Shown here one piece after another: positions 61,853-64,000 of a stretch of 64,000 nucleotides of DNA (positions are counted from its first letter, which is position 1; the number at the start of each line of letters is the position of its first letter). The DNA comes from a virus: positions 1-64,000 of the IMG/VR virus record IMGVR_UViG_3300025168_000032. One strand, 5' to 3'. Both the position numbers and the translations under genes were made by a program. The notes under the pieces are model-generated. The model worked only from the letters and a program-made list of their open reading frames with translations. It was not told the DNA's origin and did not search any database.

Positions 61853-62029
61853 TTGAAAATAGGTGATCTTGTGTTAGATGTTAACCCCCATAAGGCCCCT
61901 GAAGTATTATATGGACATGGGGTTGTTGTTATAACATTAAATGAAAATTATGTTATGGTACACTGGACTCGATATGATATAGTGGAAGCGGTTGATATAG
62001 GAAATCTGGAAGTGTTAAACAGTCAATAA
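61853..62029 (+). CDS. Small SH3-like protein, start revised to TTG
   Basis: 58 residues from TTG 61853. An ATG at 61829 opens the same frame but lies inside the -10 of the promoter at 61812. From TTG the protein begins MKIGDLVLDVNP, the usual start of small KOW/SH3-like phage proteins. It then runs through HGVVVITLNENYVMVHW. It resembles the C-terminal domain of the protein at 6959. A strong Shine-Dalgarno is not seen before 61853, but the transcript would start only a few bases earlier. Role unknown. Confidence 0.7.
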   Translation: MKIGDLVLDVNPHKAPEVLYGHGVVVITLNENYVMVHWTRYDIVEAVDIGNLEVLNSQ

Positions 62030-62043
62030 AACGGGAGGGCAGT

Positions 62044-62364
62044 ATGCCGAAAAAAGGATTAGATAAAAAAGGTGACGTTGGTCTCATGGACAAACAAAAA
62101 AGCAAAGTTGAGCCACCAAAAAAATATAAAGTTGTTCTTTATAATGATGATTACACCCCAATGGAGTTTGTAACAGCGCTATTAATTGAGATCTTTCATA
62201 AAGACGCTGCAACTGCGAAAGCAATAACTGCTCATGTTCACAACAAACAACGCGGAATAGCTGGAATATATTCTAGGGAAATAGCAGAGACCAAGACCCA
62301 CCAAGTTGTTTCTCTTGCTAAAGCACATGAACACCCCCTACTTGCTGCATTTGAGCCGGAGTGA
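62044..62364 (+). CDS. clpS: ClpS, ATP-dependent Clp protease adaptor
   Basis: 106 residues, the same length as E. coli ClpS. After a basic, probably disordered N-terminus the core is almost the bacterial consensus: YKVVLYNDDYTPMEFV (Asn-Asp-Asp and gatekeeper Met of the N-degron pocket), HVHNKQRGIAGIYSREIAETK (His of the pocket) and EHPLLAAFEPE at the end. ClpS binds N-terminal Leu, Phe, Trp and Tyr and hands these proteins to ClpAP. Good GGGAGG ribosome site. Phage copies are rare, and this one may redirect host ClpAP to host proteins or speed turnover of chosen phage proteins. It is 27 bases before the ADP-ribosyltransferase gene. Confidence 0.95.
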   Translation: MPKKGLDKKGDVGLMDKQKSKVEPPKKYKVVLYNDDYTPMEFVTALLIEIFHKDAATAKAITAHVHNKQRGIAGIYSREIAETKTHQVVSLAKAHEHPLLAAFEPE

Positions 62365-62391
62365 CTATTTAGTATAGCTTGAGGACTATAC

Positions 62392-63651
62392 ATGAAAGTT
62401 AAAATAAAAAGAAAGGCCGATGAGGGGTTAGACGAGATGTATTCGACTGCCGGTTCTTTTGGTCACTCACACGCAAACATAAGCCCAGAAGACGAACACT
62501 GTGGCCACGTAGAAAGATCAAAACACCAAGGCTTACGAAATGTCACAGAGCAGCAAGGTATTTTAGGTAAGTATGTCTGGCCATCAGCCAACCCCATGTA
62601 CGCAAATGATTTGGATATATTTGGCGAACCAGACACTGAGATAGAAAGAAAGCTTTACCTACAACTCCACAAACACTTTAATACAACAAGTCACTGGGTT
62701 AAAGAAAATGAGCCCCCGCTTGACGAGGAGAGTATTAAAGCTTTGAAATCTATATTATCATCTGGTGCATATGCCGATGATTTTAAGAAATGTGGTAACC
62801 CGGAAGCCACAATGTTGCGCGGTATGTATGTTCCTTTGGAGTGGGTAAAGAAGAATGCATCCGGGGCCCTTGAGGCAATGTCACCAGACACGGAAATTCT
62901 TAATTATAACAAGCCCTTTCCAGTTAACTTTACATACAAATCACAAGGTAAATATGGTGGAGTTAGTTCTTGGACACCAACAGAGAGAATCGCAAAGACA
63001 TTTGCATCGACAGAGAATCCGGGTGGAGAGATATCTTGTATTGTATACGCCAAATGCAACAGTGGGTTGTTTATGAACACCCAGCCGTTTGCTAAGTATA
63101 AGGGTGGAGAATACAAAAAAGATAATGGAATCAAGAAACTGAACCCAGCCAGCGTTGAGTCAGAGTTTCTGCTTTTCGGAGAATGTCAGGTTGAAGCAAT
63201 TCAACTCCGAGGCCCGAGAATATCTCAAGATACAGAAATAACACTAGAAGATCTTGACAGGATCATCGGAGAGGAAATGCAACAAGCACTTTCTGAAAAG
63301 TGTTGGCCCGGATACGAAAGAAACCCGAAAGTCGCCAAAGGTGAAAGGGGTTCCTGTAGGAAGCAGACAAACGAACAAGAGTCTGAAGCATCCTTAGAAG
63401 AGAAGACTGATTATTCTAAAGAGAAGGACTCCGGTCTACACGGTTGGTTCTCTCGCCAAGGCGGTAAAGGAAAATCACAAGGGTGGGTTGATTGTAACAC
63501 TTGCCGAAAGGACAAAAAGACAGGTAAAAAAACTTGTAAGTCCTGTGGTAGAGAAGATGGTGAAAAAAGATCTAAGTATCCGTCATGCAGGCCTACGCCG
63601 GGAGCATGCGGAACAAAAGGTAAAGGTAAAAAATGGGGGAAGAAAAAATGA
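62392..63651 (+). CDS. Putative ADP-ribosyltransferase with Cys-rich C-terminal tail
   Basis: 419 residues. The centre has the R-S-E layout of arginine-specific ADP-ribosyltransferases: Arg143 (MLRGMYV), Ser192-Ser193-Trp-Thr195 (GGVSSWTPTERIAKTFAS) and Glu256-Ser-Glu258 (VESEFLLFGE, the ExE motif). T4 Alt, ModA and ModB are functional analogues that modify host RNA polymerase and ribosomal proteins. The C-terminal part (about 300-419) is basic and Cys-rich (WVDCNTCRKDKK, TCKSCGRE, YPSCRPTPGAC), suggesting a zinc-binding module. It may be a virion-packaged or newly made modifier of host proteins. The enzyme class is inferred from motif order, without structural proof. Confidence 0.78.
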   Translation: MKVKIKRKADEGLDEMYSTAGSFGHSHANISPEDEHCGHVERSKHQGLRNVTEQQGILGKYVWPSANPMYANDLDIFGEPDTEIERKLYLQLHKHFNTTSHWVKENEPPLDEESIKALKSILSSGAYADDFKKCGNPEATMLRGMYVPLEWVKKNASGALEAMSPDTEILNYNKPFPVNFTYKSQGKYGGVSSWTPTERIAKTFASTENPGGEISCIVYAKCNSGLFMNTQPFAKYKGGEYKKDNGIKKLNPASVESEFLLFGECQVEAIQLRGPRISQDTEITLEDLDRIIGEEMQQALSEKCWPGYERNPKVAKGERGSCRKQTNEQESEASLEEKTDYSKEKDSGLHGWFSRQGGKGKSQGWVDCNTCRKDKKTGKKTCKSCGREDGEKRSKYPSCRPTPGACGTKGKGKKWGKKK

Positions 63652-64000
63652 ATCTTACAAGCGAAGAAGTAGCAAGAATTATAGAGCAAGAGATAAGCGC
63701 GGTCCTTTCCGAGAAGGATGATCGCTGTACTCGTATTGCTAAACGTAAATATGATGTGTGGCCTTCTGCCTACGCCTCTGGCGCCGTTGTTAGGTGCCGC
63801 AAGGGCGAAATCTGGAAAGATGTAAAGGAAGAGGTGACCGATGATGAGGAGGGCGAACTCGAAGATATTGAGGACGAGTTGAAGAATGCCTCGAAAATGC
63901 ATAAAGGCCAAGCCGATAGGATTGACAAGGTCCTAAAAGAAGACGAGCTTGATGAAGAAGAAAAGAAGGCTTGTAAACCTTCTAAGGGCAAACGTTTCGC
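63648..64000 (+). CDS. Cys-containing phage protein, 3' end outside the window
   Basis: The frame opens at ATG 63648 in an ATGA overlap with the previous gene and runs to the end of the window (at least 117 residues). It contains RCTRIAKRKYDVWPSAYASG, then AVVRCRKG. I recognise this VWPSAYASGAVVRC-type motif from phage proteins of the T4-like group, where its function is unknown. An acidic Glu/Asp-rich segment follows and then a basic KACKPSKGKRF stretch. Its start motif EEVARIIEQEISAVLSE recalls the IIGEEMQQALSEK region of the preceding protein, so the two may share a recognition peptide. Confidence 0.72.
   Translation, partial: MNLTSEEVARIIEQEISAVLSEKDDRCTRIAKRKYDVWPSAYASGAVVRCRKGEIWKDVKEEVTDDEEGELEDIEDELKNASKMHKGQADRIDKVLKEDELDEEEKKACKPSKGKRF

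Noticed and set aside
1-64000. Minus-strand open frames of 60-180 codons
   Set aside because: All lie opposite well-supported genes, lack ribosome sites and recognisable domains, and read as low-complexity shadow sequence.
1-64000. tRNA genes, insertion sequences, integrase or attachment sites
   Set aside because: No cloverleaf-forming stretch, transposase, integrase or flanking direct repeat was found by eye. A tRNA scan would settle the first point.

Overview
The window reads as part of the genome of a large tailed phage of the T4-like contractile-tail group. All recognisable genes lie on the + strand, most neighbours overlap by a few bases or are separated by short gaps, and the base composition is AT-rich throughout. 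The diagnostic genes are a T4 gp55-type late sigma factor (24499-25185), a gp25-type baseplate wedge protein (36792-37172), a gp6/J-type wedge protein (37224-39026) and two gp5-like hub proteins. Family resemblances (a PIN-PhoH protein, a conserved 61-residue phage protein, FmdB-like zinc ribbon) recall marine T4-like phages. The heptose and O-antigen-type sugar genes and the murein enzymes on the hub suggest a Gram-negative host. Neither habitat nor host is proven by the sequence.

Layout. (1) 1-5.7 kb: an acidic virion-like protein of unknown role (5' end outside the window), PhoH, a secreted protein, a HExxH metallopeptidase and a Cas4-like iron-sulphur nuclease. (2) 5.7-23.7 kb: a glycan cassette of about two dozen genes. 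It holds GT4, GT2, GT11 and GT10 glycosyltransferases, a NodU/CmcH-type carbamoyltransferase, a PhyH-type dioxygenase, Gmd, a ColD/RfbH-type PLP 3-dehydratase (His in place of the PLP lysine), several SDR epimerases/reductases, a two-gene TPP enzyme, and a split HldE-like kinase and nucleotidyltransferase with a HAD phosphatase and cupins. (3) 23.7-25.5 kb: small phage genes and the late sigma factor. (4) 25.5-61.1 kb: baseplate and tail module, with two giant proteins of 2474 and 2422 residues and two tandem hub paralogues, one ending in an amidase and the other in an L,D-transpeptidase-like domain. (5) 61.1-64 kb: RuvC, a tiny membrane protein, an SH3-like small protein, a ClpS N-degron adaptor, an ADP-ribosyltransferase with a Cys-rich tail, and a truncated last gene.

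How it fits together. The cassette can plausibly carry host GDP-mannose through Gmd to GDP-4-keto-6-deoxymannose, and from there to GDP-fucose-like and 3,6-dideoxy sugars. The TPP enzyme could add a branch, and the transferases would place the sugars on a phage or host surface glycan. RuvC, ClpS and the ADP-ribosyltransferase look like tools for genome processing and host takeover. Six sites match TTGACA-17-TATA(A/T/C)T exactly. Four lie at gene starts in small genes or operon heads, so a host-type sigma70 programme appears to coexist with gp55-driven late transcription of the tail genes.

Limits: functions come from motif reading without database searches. Most tail proteins are placed by order, size and general character only.
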